Position numbers and translations under genes: made by a program. The notes under the pieces are model-generated. The model made no database searches and was not told where the DNA came from. It was given only the letters and a program-made list of their open reading frames with translations. Shown here in pieces: positions 1 through 8,830 of a stretch of 64,000 bases of DNA (position 1 is the stretch's first letter; each line of letters begins with the position of its first letter). The stretch is from Fodinibius sp052060035 (GTDB lineage Bacteria > Bacteroidota > Rhodothermia > Balneolales > Balneolaceae). The stretch spans positions 434,001-498,000 of the forward strand of contig NZ_JBPOEA010000001.1 of NCBI RefSeq assembly GCF_052060035.1. The letters run 5' to 3'.

Positions 1-1
1 C

Positions 2-424
2 AAGCCGATGGTGTGGCCGGAACTTGATTTTGACAATGAGAAAAGCCATCCTCTGGGCAAAAAGCGACCGGTAGATCAAAATGCGTTTGATGAGGGATTA
101 TTTAATTGGTATAAGAAATTGGGTAACATTCGCAATCGGCATTTAGCATTACGGGTAGGGAAGCTTAAGGAGATATTGGTGGATAACGAACGACAGGTTT
201 TTAGTTTTGCACGTTTTCTAAACAACCAAATGTTTTGTCTGGTAGTCATCAACCGATCAGAATATACCCGCAAAATAAAAATACCGATCGACCATTTTGA
301 AGTTAAGCAGCGGAAATATCTTGAAAATGTAATTACCGGAAATGGTGCACAGATAAACAACGGTAAAGTCACTGTGATGCTCCCGCCAATTTCCGGTGCT
401 GTTTTATCCCCGGAAGAGACTTAA
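2..424 (+). CDS. GH13 alpha-glucosidase/neopullulanase-like enzyme, C-terminal part (5' truncated by window)
   Basis: The reading frame is open at the window edge and starts inside the protein: the first codons read KPMVWPEL, a stretch typical of the end of the catalytic barrel in GH13 cyclomaltodextrinase/neopullulanase-type enzymes. It is followed by a helix with RNRHLALRVG and a small all-beta C-terminal domain (roughly the last 85 residues), as in GH13 domain C. The ATG at 8 is internal and should not be taken as the start. The catalytic residues lie upstream of the window, so substrate and location cannot be judged. It ends 2 bases before the next gene and probably shares its transcript. 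GH13 membership is fairly sure; the exact specificity is not. Confidence 0.75.
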   Translation, partial: KPMVWPELDFDNEKSHPLGKKRPVDQNAFDEGLFNWYKKLGNIRNRHLALRVGKLKEILVDNERQVFSFARFLNNQMFCLVVINRSEYTRKIKIPIDHFEVKQRKYLENVITGNGAQINNGKVTVMLPPISGAVLSPEET

Positions 425-426
425 CC

Positions 427-975
427 ATGCGTATAGATCCCAAATACTTTAACACCTTTTTGCTTATTGTTGCGGTAGTGGCCGCCTCTCTTATTGCTTT
501 CTTTGTGATGAGTAATCGTAGTGCCGAGAGGTCGGATTTTAAGCAGCGTATGTTTGCTCAGGATTCGCTGCAAACCATCTGGTGGAATAAGGTGCAATCC
601 GATGACAGCCTGAGAATAGCTGACTTTAAGGGAGCTTTTATCGTCTTGGATTTATGGTCAAACTGGTCGGATGCTTCGCTCAACTCACATACCGAACTGG
701 CCAAAGTTAAGCAAGAATATCCGAATGAGTTGCAAGTTATGGCAGCCGCAGTGGGACTCCAGAAACAAGAAGTAGAAGAGTATATCGAAGAGCACAAGTT
801 TCCTTTTCACTTCGTAGCAGGTTCAAGACAATTTTCAGCGTTCGATATGCCCGGCTTACCTGTCCAATTTGTATATGATCAAAAACTTGAACTTAGGCAT
901 GTGTTCTTGGGATATTCCAATGACCGCCAATACGATAGCTTACGGGTTCTAATAACCAATGGAAACCAGCAATAA
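427..975 (+). CDS. Membrane-anchored thioredoxin-like (TlpA/redoxin fold) protein lacking the CXXC cysteines
   Basis: The 182-residue protein has one N-terminal hydrophobic segment (about residues 9-29) followed by a periplasmic thioredoxin-like domain. The fold is suggested by the beta strand FIVLDLW and by the conserved cis-proline region MPGLPVQFVYD. Where TlpA-type proteins have WCxxC this one reads WSDAS, so both redox cysteines are replaced by serine and the protein cannot work as a classical disulfide reductase. It may be structural or bind a partner. It starts 2 bases after the GH13 gene and overlaps pabC by 17 bases, so the genes are likely cotranscribed. The fold assignment rests on motif order and length only. 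Confidence 0.7.
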   Translation: MRIDPKYFNTFLLIVAVVAASLIAFFVMSNRSAERSDFKQRMFAQDSLQTIWWNKVQSDDSLRIADFKGAFIVLDLWSNWSDASLNSHTELAKVKQEYPNELQVMAAAVGLQKQEVEEYIEEHKFPFHFVAGSRQFSAFDMPGLPVQFVYDQKLELRHVFLGYSNDRQYDSLRVLITNGNQQ

Positions 976-1837
976 CTGGATTATATTTGATGGAAAGGTC
1001 ATACCGGAGGATCAACCGGTGGTACCTGTGGTTTCTCGGGGTTTAATGTATGGGGATGGTATTTTTGAGACCTTTCGCACCTACGAGGGGCAATCTTTTT
1101 GCCTAAAAGAACATCTCGATAGACTGCATTCCGGTATGCGTATTCTGGGTATAGATGTCAATTCCAAATTACAAATTGGAACGTTACAAAAGATGGTGTT
1201 TAAGCTGTTGGAAAAGCAGCAGCTGTTACGTAGGGGTGCTATCGTTCGATTGCAGGTATGGCGCGATGGTCAGCGAGGCTATCATCCACAAGAGGAGAGT
1301 ATTACCCATTTTTCAATAACGGCCTCAGCCTGTCCTGATGAGTTTTCATTGCCTGTTTTAAAAACTGTTAACCGGAAGCGCATCCCTTCTCAGTCAATAC
1401 CGTCGGATGTAAAGTTTACCAACGGTATCAACTATATATTGGCAGCACAGGAAGCGGCTAAGGAGGGAGGCGATGATGCCCTCATGCAAACTGTTGACGG
1501 CTTTATATCAGAGACGACTATCGCTAATATTTTTTGGATAAAGGGTGATAAAATCTATACGCCCGACAAGGAATGTGATCTTATTCCGGGAATCACAAGA
1601 ATGGTTATCATGGATATTATTCGCGAAAGCAATGGCTGGAAACTCGAAGTGGGCAAATATTTTCTTGATCATATTTTAGATGCTGATGCTGTATGGCTGT
1701 GTAACTCGGTCCGAGAGGTATTACCAGTTAAAAAGATTGACAGGCAAGCGTATGATGTTGACCATACTGCAATACAAAAATTACAAGCTTCGTATATTCA
1801 ACGCTGTCGATCAAAGAAGAAACCGTTAAAATCGTAA
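959..1837 (+). CDS. pabC: Aminotransferase class IV, probable 4-amino-4-deoxychorismate lyase (PabC)
   Basis: The 292-residue PLP enzyme of fold type IV has the opening FDGKVIP, then SRGLMYGDGIFETFRTY, the signature of the PabC/IlvE/D-amino acid aminotransferase family. A lysine in DVKFTNGINYILA is the likely PLP lysine, and the later GFISETTIANIF motif fits the same family. PabC cleaves aminodeoxychorismate to p-aminobenzoate and pyruvate for folate synthesis in the cytoplasm. IlvE-like activity cannot be excluded from sequence, but pabB follows after 5 bases, which makes PabC the best reading. The start overlaps the previous gene by 17 bases. Confidence 0.85.
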   Translation: METSNNWIIFDGKVIPEDQPVVPVVSRGLMYGDGIFETFRTYEGQSFCLKEHLDRLHSGMRILGIDVNSKLQIGTLQKMVFKLLEKQQLLRRGAIVRLQVWRDGQRGYHPQEESITHFSITASACPDEFSLPVLKTVNRKRIPSQSIPSDVKFTNGINYILAAQEAAKEGGDDALMQTVDGFISETTIANIFWIKGDKIYTPDKECDLIPGITRMVIMDIIRESNGWKLEVGKYFLDHILDADAVWLCNSVREVLPVKKIDRQAYDVDHTAIQKLQASYIQRCRSKKKPLKS

Positions 1838-1842
1838 TTGGG

Positions 1843-3123
1843 ATGGATGACCTGCTTATATTAACTAAATATTTTGCAACACAAGGAAATGTTATTTTAT
1901 TGCAGTCTCAGTCCGATGCTCATCCCTCATCACGGGTTTCTTATTTAGCAGCATGTCCTAAAGCAACGATTAAAGCATATGGAGATCAAATTACCGTCAT
2001 CAGGGGTGGAGAAGAGCAGAGCATTCAAAAAAATCCCTGGGATGCTTTGCAAGCTTTTCGTAACGAAGCAGATGGTTGGCTTTTTGGCTATTTAGGCTAT
2101 GATTTAAAGAATTATATTGAGCAGTTAGACTCTTCTAATACCGATCCGGTCGCGGCGTCGGATATGCATTTTATAGTCCCGGGATTTTTACTGAAATACG
2201 ATCATAAAACGAGAGAAACAACATTGATAAAGGGCGATATGCCCTCCAAGGATGAAATTGATCGGCAAACTTTCGACCAAGAAGAGTTTGCGCTTGGAAA
2301 GCTGGAACAACAGACAAATCGCGAGCGATATATACAAAAGATAGAAGAAGCACAGCATAGGATAAGTGAAGGTGATTTTTATGAAATTAACCTTTCGCAC
2401 CAAATGAAAGCACCTTTTAAAGGTTCGGCAATGCATTTATATGAAAAGATGCGAAAGGTTGGGCCGGTACCTTTCGGCAGTTTTCTAAAGTATGACGATC
2501 TTTCTATTTGTTCCCAATCTCCAGAGCGATTTCTGCGAAAGGAGGGGAGCACTGTTTACTCTCAACCGATTAAAGGAACCGCAAAACGAGGCGCGACCGC
2601 CGATGAAGACGATATTTTGAAGGACAAGTTGATGGCATCAAAAAAAGAGCGGGCCGAAAACCTGATGATTGTTGATCTGGTTCGAAATGATTTAAGTCGG
2701 ATTGCTCAAAAGGGTACGGTAAAAGTCCCTGAACTTTTTGCTATTCAATCGTTTGGGACGGTGCATCAAATGGTATCGACGGTAATCGCAGAGACCATCG
2801 AGGAGGACCCTGTGAATATACTTCGGGCTTGTTTTCCAATGGGATCGATGACGGGAGCTCCCAAAATTAGTGCTATGAAATCTATAGAGGAGCTTGAGGA
2901 CTATAAAAGAGGAATCTACTCTGGAGCAATAGGTTATATAACCCCTGAGGCAGATTTTGATTTTAGTGTGGTAATACGAACAGCTGTTATAAAAAATAGT
3001 CAACTATATTATTCGGTAGGTGGGGCTATTACCAGCGATTCGGATGCCCAGAAAGAGTGGGAAGAAACACAAATTAAAGCTCGCGCGCTCTTACATGTAC
3101 TTGAAAACCTTGAAAAAGAGTAA
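1843..3123 (+). CDS. pabB: Aminodeoxychorismate synthase component I (PabB)
   Basis: The 426-residue protein is a chorismate-binding enzyme of the TrpE/PabB/MenF family. The C-terminal catalytic half contains DFYEINLSHQM, CSQSPERFL, and QPIKGTAKRG. The lysine in PIKGT marks PabB, since anthranilate synthase has PIAGT. Further conserved blocks are ENLMIVDLVRNDL and FPMGSMTGAPK. It makes aminodeoxychorismate from chorismate and ammonia or glutamine; the glutaminase partner PabA is not in the window. It lies directly behind pabC, so the pair supplies p-aminobenzoate. The N-terminal half is short for a TrpE, which also fits PabB. Confidence 0.9.
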   Translation: MDDLLILTKYFATQGNVILLQSQSDAHPSSRVSYLAACPKATIKAYGDQITVIRGGEEQSIQKNPWDALQAFRNEADGWLFGYLGYDLKNYIEQLDSSNTDPVAASDMHFIVPGFLLKYDHKTRETTLIKGDMPSKDEIDRQTFDQEEFALGKLEQQTNRERYIQKIEEAQHRISEGDFYEINLSHQMKAPFKGSAMHLYEKMRKVGPVPFGSFLKYDDLSICSQSPERFLRKEGSTVYSQPIKGTAKRGATADEDDILKDKLMASKKERAENLMIVDLVRNDLSRIAQKGTVKVPELFAIQSFGTVHQMVSTVIAETIEEDPVNILRACFPMGSMTGAPKISAMKSIEELEDYKRGIYSGAIGYITPEADFDFSVVIRTAVIKNSQLYYSVGGAITSDSDAQKEWEETQIKARALLHVLENLEKE

Positions 3124-3219
3124 GCACTTTCCCCAAATGCCGATATACGTCTCTAAAGGGCTATTTTAGGGATTTAAAAGAGAAGTTGCGAAATCCTTGA
3201 AATTAGTTATTATTACAAA

Positions 3220-3233
3220 TGTAAGCCCTTACA
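3220..3233. promoter_or_regulatory. LacI-family operator upstream of the maltose operon (perfect inverted repeat)
   Basis: TGTAAGCCCTTACA is a perfect inverted repeat with 6-base arms around CC. It lies about 50 bases before the lacI-type gene. It resembles the two TGTAAGCGCTTTCA sites upstream of susC and the cre consensus bound by CcpA-like LacI proteins. It is likely the autoregulatory and operon operator for the regulator encoded next. Confidence 0.65.
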
Positions 3234-3270
3234 TATTTTTACTTGAATTATTTTTTTAATTATGATTTTT

Positions 3271-3276
3271 GAGGAA
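3271..3276 (+). promoter_or_regulatory. Ribosome binding site that decides the lacI start
   Basis: GAGGAA lies 7 bases before the TTG at 3284 but overlaps or follows the alternative TTG at 3269. It is one of few clear Shine-Dalgarno sequences in this window and supports the shorter protein. Confidence 0.5.
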
Positions 3277-3283
3277 TAATCAA

Positions 3284-4303
3284 TTGGCTGGTAGTACAAT
3301 ATACGACATTGCAAAAAAAGCAGGAGTGAGCATAGCCACTGTTTCGCGAGTTGTTAATAATAGTGAAGGTATCGCGGATAAAACGAGAGAAAAAGTTTTA
3401 AAAGTGGCGGATGAACTTGGATACTATCCACAGGCCTATGCTCAGGGATTGGCGCGAAAAAAGAAGAATATTATCATGGTCGTGGTTCCGGTATTATCCA
3501 ACTACTTTTTTATGGAGGTATTGGCCGGTATTCAGGATGAGATCTCCAAATACAATTATGACCTTAATATTTTTAATGTGCAGAGTACCGGTGAAGATAA
3601 TATGTTTTCTCAGGTAGAGAATATTATCAAGCGCCAGTGGGCTGATGGATATCTTTTTATCTCTACACATTTACGGGATACCGAACTTGAGAAGCTGCAA
3701 AATTATGATATGCCGATTACACTTATTGATGAATCGTATCCCGGGATGGATTCAGTTTCGGTTGATAATGAAAAGGGTATTGAAAAGGCGATGCACTATT
3801 TCCTTGAGAATGGGATGACTCGTATTGCAATCATTAGTGCCATGAAGACTTCCAAGCCCGGAAGGCAGCGCATTGAGGGCTATAAAAAAGCACTTAAGGA
3901 AGCCGGTGTTTCTGTTGAGGAAGACCTTATTGTATCGGGTGACTCTATGTATCGCGATGGATTTTCTGAACAGAATGGCTACGAGGCGATGAAAAAGCTG
4001 TTGGAACTTCCGAACCCTCCGCAAGCTTGTTTTTGTACTTCTGACATTCAGGCGGTAGGTGCTATGAAAGCAATGGAAGAAAAAGGAATGCAAATACCTA
4101 TTATTGGCTATGATGACATTACGATTTCTAATTACATCGGATTGTCGACCATACGCCAGCCCATGTATGATATGGGCAGTCTTGCTACTAAAAAGCTGAT
4201 GGATCGCATGAAAAATAGAGAGGTAGAGCCTGAACATAAGGTTTTTGCGCCCGAGTTGATCCTGCGTTCTTCCACAGAAACAGAAGTAAAAGAAGAAGCT
4301 TGA
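3284..4303 (+). CDS. LacI-family transcriptional regulator of the starch/maltose genes
   Basis: An N-terminal LacI HTH is followed by a periplasmic-binding-protein-like sensor domain. The HTH reads TIYDIAKKAGVSIATVSRVVN, and its ATVSRVVN recognition helix is the type that reads cre-like TGnAAnCG half-sites. The hinge region GLARKK follows, then the effector-binding core and a C-terminal RQPMYDMGSLA segment. The TTG at 3284 is chosen because GAGGAA (3271-3276) sits 7 bases before it; an upstream TTG at 3269 would add five residues but has no ribosome binding site. It heads the operon with pgmB, maltose phosphorylase, amylase and transporter. The likely effector is maltose or a maltodextrin, by context only. 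Confidence 0.9.
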   Translation: MAGSTIYDIAKKAGVSIATVSRVVNNSEGIADKTREKVLKVADELGYYPQAYAQGLARKKKNIIMVVVPVLSNYFFMEVLAGIQDEISKYNYDLNIFNVQSTGEDNMFSQVENIIKRQWADGYLFISTHLRDTELEKLQNYDMPITLIDESYPGMDSVSVDNEKGIEKAMHYFLENGMTRIAIISAMKTSKPGRQRIEGYKKALKEAGVSVEEDLIVSGDSMYRDGFSEQNGYEAMKKLLELPNPPQACFCTSDIQAVGAMKAMEEKGMQIPIIGYDDITISNYIGLSTIRQPMYDMGSLATKKLMDRMKNREVEPEHKVFAPELILRSSTETEVKEEA

Positions 4304-4357
4304 TTCACAAACCCGAATTGCAATTTTAGAAAGGAATTTTAAATTATTTTTTGATTT

Positions 4358-5020
4358 ATGTGGAAACCTGAAGCTTGCATTTTCGACCTTGATGGCGTTA
4401 TTGTAGAGACATCTGATGCTCATTTTAAGGCCTGGCAACGATTGGCAGAATCGCTGGGGATTTCTTTTGGGGAAGAGTTTAATGAGCAGCTTAAAGGCGT
4501 AAGTCGACGTAAATCAATAGAAAAGATTTTAGCTCTTGAGGACCGGCAATTACCCGAGGAAGAAATCCAGCGACTAATGGATAAAAAGAATGGCTGGTAT
4601 CAGGATTCTATTGCAGAATTGACTCCAGATGATATTCTGGAAGGCGTCCCTGAATTTTTAACATCGCTACAACAAATGGAGATTCCGCTGGGTATCGGCT
4701 CATCCAGTAAAAATGCCCCTTATATAATTGATTATTTGCAACTGAACGATACCTTTGGAGTAATCATCGATGGGAACAAAGTGGATAATACGAAGCCTGA
4801 CCCGGAAGTATTTTTGAAGGGGACCAAAGCATTGAATGCTGATCCTTCTAAAACGATTGTGTTCGAAGATGCTGCCTCGGGGGTAGACGCGGCTAATAAT
4901 GGAGGGATGATTAGTGTTGGTGTTGGTTCTCAAGAGTATTTGGGAGATGCCAACCTTGTAATTTCTGACTTTGTCGGTTTAACCCCACAGAAATTATTTT
5001 CTCAGTTAAACGAAAAATAA
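4358..5020 (+). CDS. pgmB: Beta-phosphoglucomutase (HAD superfamily)
   Basis: The 220-residue HAD subfamily I phosphatase/mutase begins CIFDLDGVIVET, giving Asp10 as nucleophile and Asp12 as acid/base. The cap domain follows with KGVSRRKSIEKIL, a loop typical of beta-PGM. Later motifs are the Ser/Thr of GIGSSSKNA and the Asp pair region VFEDAASGVDAA. The enzyme converts beta-glucose-1-phosphate to glucose-6-phosphate in the cytoplasm. It lies 25 bases before the GH65 phosphorylase, which produces exactly that substrate from maltose, so the assignment is strongly supported by context. Confidence 0.93.
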   Translation: MWKPEACIFDLDGVIVETSDAHFKAWQRLAESLGISFGEEFNEQLKGVSRRKSIEKILALEDRQLPEEEIQRLMDKKNGWYQDSIAELTPDDILEGVPEFLTSLQQMEIPLGIGSSSKNAPYIIDYLQLNDTFGVIIDGNKVDNTKPDPEVFLKGTKALNADPSKTIVFEDAASGVDAANNGGMISVGVGSQEYLGDANLVISDFVGLTPQKLFSQLNEK

Positions 5021-5045
5021 CAGATCGATCTAAAACCTTTGATTT

Positions 5046-7364
5046 ATGGATAAGTATTTGAAAACTGATCAATGGAAGATTATTGAAGAAGGCTTTGATC
5101 CTGAACGACAGCGTTCATCAGAAAGCATTTTTAGTATTGGCAATGGCCATATGGGCCAACGGGCTAACTTTGAAGAGCAGTACAGTGGTGATTCACTGCA
5201 GGGCAGTTATATTGGAGGTATTTATTATCCCGACCCAACAAAGGTAGGATGGTGGAAAAATGGCTATCCCGATTATTTTGCCAAAGTGCTTAACTCGGTA
5301 AACTGGATTGGTATTGATGTGTATGTCAACGGTGAGCAGCTGGACCTTGCCGAATGTACAGTTACGGATTTTACGCGTACGTTGGACATGAAGCAGGGAC
5401 TCTTGCAGCGAAGTTTTATAGCTGAACTGTCGAACGGAAATAAGGTTGCCGTAGAAGCTTGTCGATTTGTGAGCATGGAACGGACTGAGGTAGGAGTTAT
5501 TGAATATAATATCAAAGCGCTGAATTTCTCCGGAACCGTTACATTTACGCCGTATATCAATGGCGAAGTCTACAATGAAGATGCTAATTATGATGAAATA
5601 TTTTGGGAGGAAGTGACCCAGGATTCTTTTGACGATGGGGGCATAGTAACGACGCAGACAAAAAAGCTCGATTTTCACGTCTCGGCGGCGATGAAAAATG
5701 ACGTTCAGATAAATGGGAAAACACTCGATATTGATACAGCAGCTTCTGTTTCTTCAATGTATGCCGAGCAGTCTTACGAAGTTGAAGTCAGTGAAAATAA
5801 TGAAGTTCAATTTCATAAATATGCTGTAGTTGCTTCTTCTTTGAATCATGATCGTAAGCGCTTACATGACCATACAAAAGAGTCTGTGGCCGATGTGGCT
5901 TCCGTTGGATTTGATCAATTAAAGGGGGAACACATCGATCGGTGGCATACCATTTGGGAAGGCAGTGATGTGCATATTGAAGGTGATGATGAAGCTCAGC
6001 AGGGGATTCGATTTAACATTTTTCAACTTTATCAAACGTATACCGGCGAAGATGAGCGCCTAAATATTGGTCCAAAAGGATTTACCGGCGAAAAGTATGG
6101 CGGTTGTACCTATTGGGACACCGAAGCGTATTGCCTGCCGTTTTATTTGAATACGGCACCCGACAAGGTTGCACGTCAGCTGCTATGGTACCGCTACCGC
6201 CACTTGCCCAAGGCTATTGAAAACGCTGAAAAACTCGGCTTCACCGATGGAGCAGCACTCTATCCCATGGTAACCATGAACGGAGAAGAGTGCCATAATG
6301 AATGGGAGATTACCTTTGAGGAAGTCCACCGTAATGGTGCTATTGCATATGCAATTTATAATTATATCCGTCACACGGGGGATGACTCCTATCTAAAGGA
6401 AGCAGGACTCGAAGTGCTTATTGCAATTTCACGCTTTTGGAGCCAGCGGTTTAATTTCTCTGAAAAGCGCCAACAGTATGTGATGCTGGGTGTTACGGGT
6501 CCCAATGAGTATGAAAATAACATCAATAACAACTGGTACACCTCGTACATTGCCTGCTGGTGTATGCGATATACAATGGAAGCTATTGAGAAAGTGCGCG
6601 AAGAAGCACCGGAGCAATTTGAGGAAATTCAGCAGAAGACTTCATATAATGATGCCGAAACTGAGCGATGGAAGGATATCTTAGAGCGGGTATATCTTGG
6701 TGAAGATGAGGATCTTGGGATTTTCTTACAGCAGGATAATTACCTGGATAAAGTCCAGCGTACGGCCAGCGAACTCGATAAAAGTGAGCGTCCGATCAAT
6801 CAGTACTGGTCGTGGGATCGCATTCTACGTTCGTGCTACATCAAACAAGGCGATGTGGTGCAGGGACTCTACTTTTTCGAAGATCACTTTGATGAAGATA
6901 CTATTCGCCGAAATTTTGATTTCTACGAGCCCCGAACGCTACATGAGTCTTCATTATCGCCTTGTATTCACGCTATAATCGCTTCAAAGCTCGATTATAA
7001 TGACAAGGCCTATCAGTTGTATTTACGGACTGCACGACTCGACCTCGATGATTATAACAAAGAAGTCCATCAGGGGTTGCATATTACCAGTATGGCCGGT
7101 ACGTGGATGTCGATTGTAGAGGGCTTTGCAGGAAAGCGGGCCAAAGACGGAAAGCTGTATTTTAATCCATCGTTGCCTGATGAATGGGATGCCTATTCCT
7201 TTAAAATTTTGCTCAATGGTAACCGGCTTAATATCCGTGTTGAACCGGGGCAAGTTACTGTCCGTTGTGAAAAAGGCAGCGAATCCACCGTGAACATTTA
7301 TGGTGATGAATATACGGTTTCGCCTAAAAATAAAGCCGTAATTTCATCGCCGGAGCTCCACTAA
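5046..7364 (+). CDS. GH65 maltose phosphorylase
   Basis: The 772-residue protein has the GH65 layout: N-terminal beta-sandwich (about 1-270), linker, (alpha/alpha)6 barrel (about 320-700) and a short C-terminal beta domain. Conserved blocks include SIGNGHMGQRANFEE, EWEITFEEVHRNGAIAYAI and VTGPNEYENN; Glu488 in the last is the likely general acid by position in characterised maltose phosphorylases. There is no signal peptide, so it acts in the cytoplasm on maltose plus phosphate, giving glucose and beta-glucose-1-phosphate for the adjacent beta-PGM. Trehalose or kojibiose phosphorylases belong to the same family; the amylase and starch context favours maltose. Confidence 0.9.
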   Translation: MDKYLKTDQWKIIEEGFDPERQRSSESIFSIGNGHMGQRANFEEQYSGDSLQGSYIGGIYYPDPTKVGWWKNGYPDYFAKVLNSVNWIGIDVYVNGEQLDLAECTVTDFTRTLDMKQGLLQRSFIAELSNGNKVAVEACRFVSMERTEVGVIEYNIKALNFSGTVTFTPYINGEVYNEDANYDEIFWEEVTQDSFDDGGIVTTQTKKLDFHVSAAMKNDVQINGKTLDIDTAASVSSMYAEQSYEVEVSENNEVQFHKYAVVASSLNHDRKRLHDHTKESVADVASVGFDQLKGEHIDRWHTIWEGSDVHIEGDDEAQQGIRFNIFQLYQTYTGEDERLNIGPKGFTGEKYGGCTYWDTEAYCLPFYLNTAPDKVARQLLWYRYRHLPKAIENAEKLGFTDGAALYPMVTMNGEECHNEWEITFEEVHRNGAIAYAIYNYIRHTGDDSYLKEAGLEVLIAISRFWSQRFNFSEKRQQYVMLGVTGPNEYENNINNNWYTSYIACWCMRYTMEAIEKVREEAPEQFEEIQQKTSYNDAETERWKDILERVYLGEDEDLGIFLQQDNYLDKVQRTASELDKSERPINQYWSWDRILRSCYIKQGDVVQGLYFFEDHFDEDTIRRNFDFYEPRTLHESSLSPCIHAIIASKLDYNDKAYQLYLRTARLDLDDYNKEVHQGLHITSMAGTWMSIVEGFAGKRAKDGKLYFNPSLPDEWDAYSFKILLNGNRLNIRVEPGQVTVRCEKGSESTVNIYGDEYTVSPKNKAVISSPELH

Positions 7365-7404
7365 TAACCAATATCAAATTAATGATTAATTAGTCTCTAT
7401 CATT

Positions 7405-8787
7405 ATGAAGAATCAATTTTCTTTCTCTACCAGAATACTTTCCTTTCTATTATTATTTTCTGTTTCTGCCTTAACGCTGGGATGTGACAATACAAACGGA
7501 CAAAAACCGGATGCCAATGCCCATATTGAGCATCCCGAGTGGTCGAAAAGTGCCAATATGTACGAAGTAAACATCCGTCAATATACCGAGGAGGGTACTT
7601 TTGAAGCTTTTCAAGAGCACTTGCCGCGGTTAAAAGAGATGGGGGTGGATATTCTCTGGTTGATGCCGATTCATCCCATTGGAGAAAAAAAGCGTAAAGG
7701 CGAGTTGGGCAGTTATTATTCGATTCAGGATTATACGGCCGTCAATCCTAACTTCGGGACGATGCAAGATTTTAAGGAACTTGTCAAAGCAGCGCATGAG
7801 CATGATATGAAACTCTTTTTGGATTGGGTCCCGAATCATACGGCGTGGGATCATCCGTGGACGGAAGAGCATCCTGAATATTATATGAAAGATTCTACCG
7901 GAGCGATTACGTATGAAGCCGACTGGACGGATATTGCTCAGCTCAATTATGAAAACAAAGAGCTTTGGGATAAGATGATCGAGAAAATGAAGTTCTGGAT
8001 TGAAGAGACCAATATTGACGGTTATCGCGTGGATCATGCGGGACATGATATTCCATTGGAATTTTGGAAAAAAGCTATTCCTGAAGTAAATAAGTCGAAG
8101 GATGATTTCTTTTGGCTGGCCGAGTGGAATACGCCCGACATGCATCCTTGGTTTGATGCGACCTATACCTGGGAGTACTTTCACCTGACTACAGATATTG
8201 CAAAAGGGGAAGCTTCTGTTGATGAGATTACGGAGTATATGGCGAAACAGGATTCGGTATACCCGGATCACGCTTACCGGTTGTATTTTACCTCAAACCA
8301 TGATGAAAATTCGTGGAATGGTACGGATGAAGAGTTATTCGGTGATAACTTCGAGAATTTTGCCGTAATGGCTGCAACCATTGATGGGATGCCTCTTATT
8401 TACAGTGGGCAGGAGACCGCCCTGGATAAACGGTTAGAATTCTTCCAAAGAGATCCGATTGAGTGGGAAGGGTCTGAGTACGAAGATTTCTACCGCACGC
8501 TATTTGAACTCAAGGATCGCAACGAGGCACTTTGGAATGGTCAGTATGGCGGTGATTTCGAAGCTGTGGCTACGGAATCATCCGGACAAACGTATGCCTA
8601 TAAAAGGGGTAAAGGAGATCAAGAAGTGTTGGTGATCCTTAATTTTGAGGGGAACGAACAAGAGATTTCATTTCCGAACTTAGATGATTCAACGGAGTAT
8701 ATCGACGTATTCAGTGGTGAAAATGTGACCATTGATACTGAGGGGGTAACGCTTGAGGCAAATGATTATCTGGTTCTCGAGAAGTAA
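7405..8787 (+). CDS. GH13 alpha-amylase family lipoprotein
   Basis: The 460-residue protein has a lipoprotein signal ending LTLGC (Cys27), so it is membrane anchored outside the cytoplasm. The GH13 barrel shows region I LDWVPNHTAWDHP, nucleophile Asp210 in GYRVDHAGH, acid/base Glu240 in LAEWNTP and transition-state Asp300 in SNHDENSW. A short beta domain C closes the protein. It should cut alpha-1,4 glucans or maltodextrins, feeding the MFS carrier encoded after it. It is smaller than the other GH13 enzymes here and lacks an N-terminal CDase domain. The gene lies 40 bases behind the phosphorylase. Confidence 0.9.
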   Translation: MKNQFSFSTRILSFLLLFSVSALTLGCDNTNGQKPDANAHIEHPEWSKSANMYEVNIRQYTEEGTFEAFQEHLPRLKEMGVDILWLMPIHPIGEKKRKGELGSYYSIQDYTAVNPNFGTMQDFKELVKAAHEHDMKLFLDWVPNHTAWDHPWTEEHPEYYMKDSTGAITYEADWTDIAQLNYENKELWDKMIEKMKFWIEETNIDGYRVDHAGHDIPLEFWKKAIPEVNKSKDDFFWLAEWNTPDMHPWFDATYTWEYFHLTTDIAKGEASVDEITEYMAKQDSVYPDHAYRLYFTSNHDENSWNGTDEELFGDNFENFAVMAATIDGMPLIYSGQETALDKRLEFFQRDPIEWEGSEYEDFYRTLFELKDRNEALWNGQYGGDFEAVATESSGQTYAYKRGKGDQEVLVILNFEGNEQEISFPNLDDSTEYIDVFSGENVTIDTEGVTLEANDYLVLEK

Positions 8788-8830
8788 GTCCTACTTTGAT
8801 ACGCTAATTTGATATGCAAAAAATCATGCT

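Noticed and set aside
3262..3278. ATG at 3262 as start of the LacI gene
   Set aside because: It runs into a stop after five codons and is not in the regulator frame.
3752..4438. Long minus-strand frame opposite the LacI and pgmB genes
   Set aside because: Composition is shadow-like (many Arg, His, Phe and Ile), it has no motif and it lies fully over well-supported genes.
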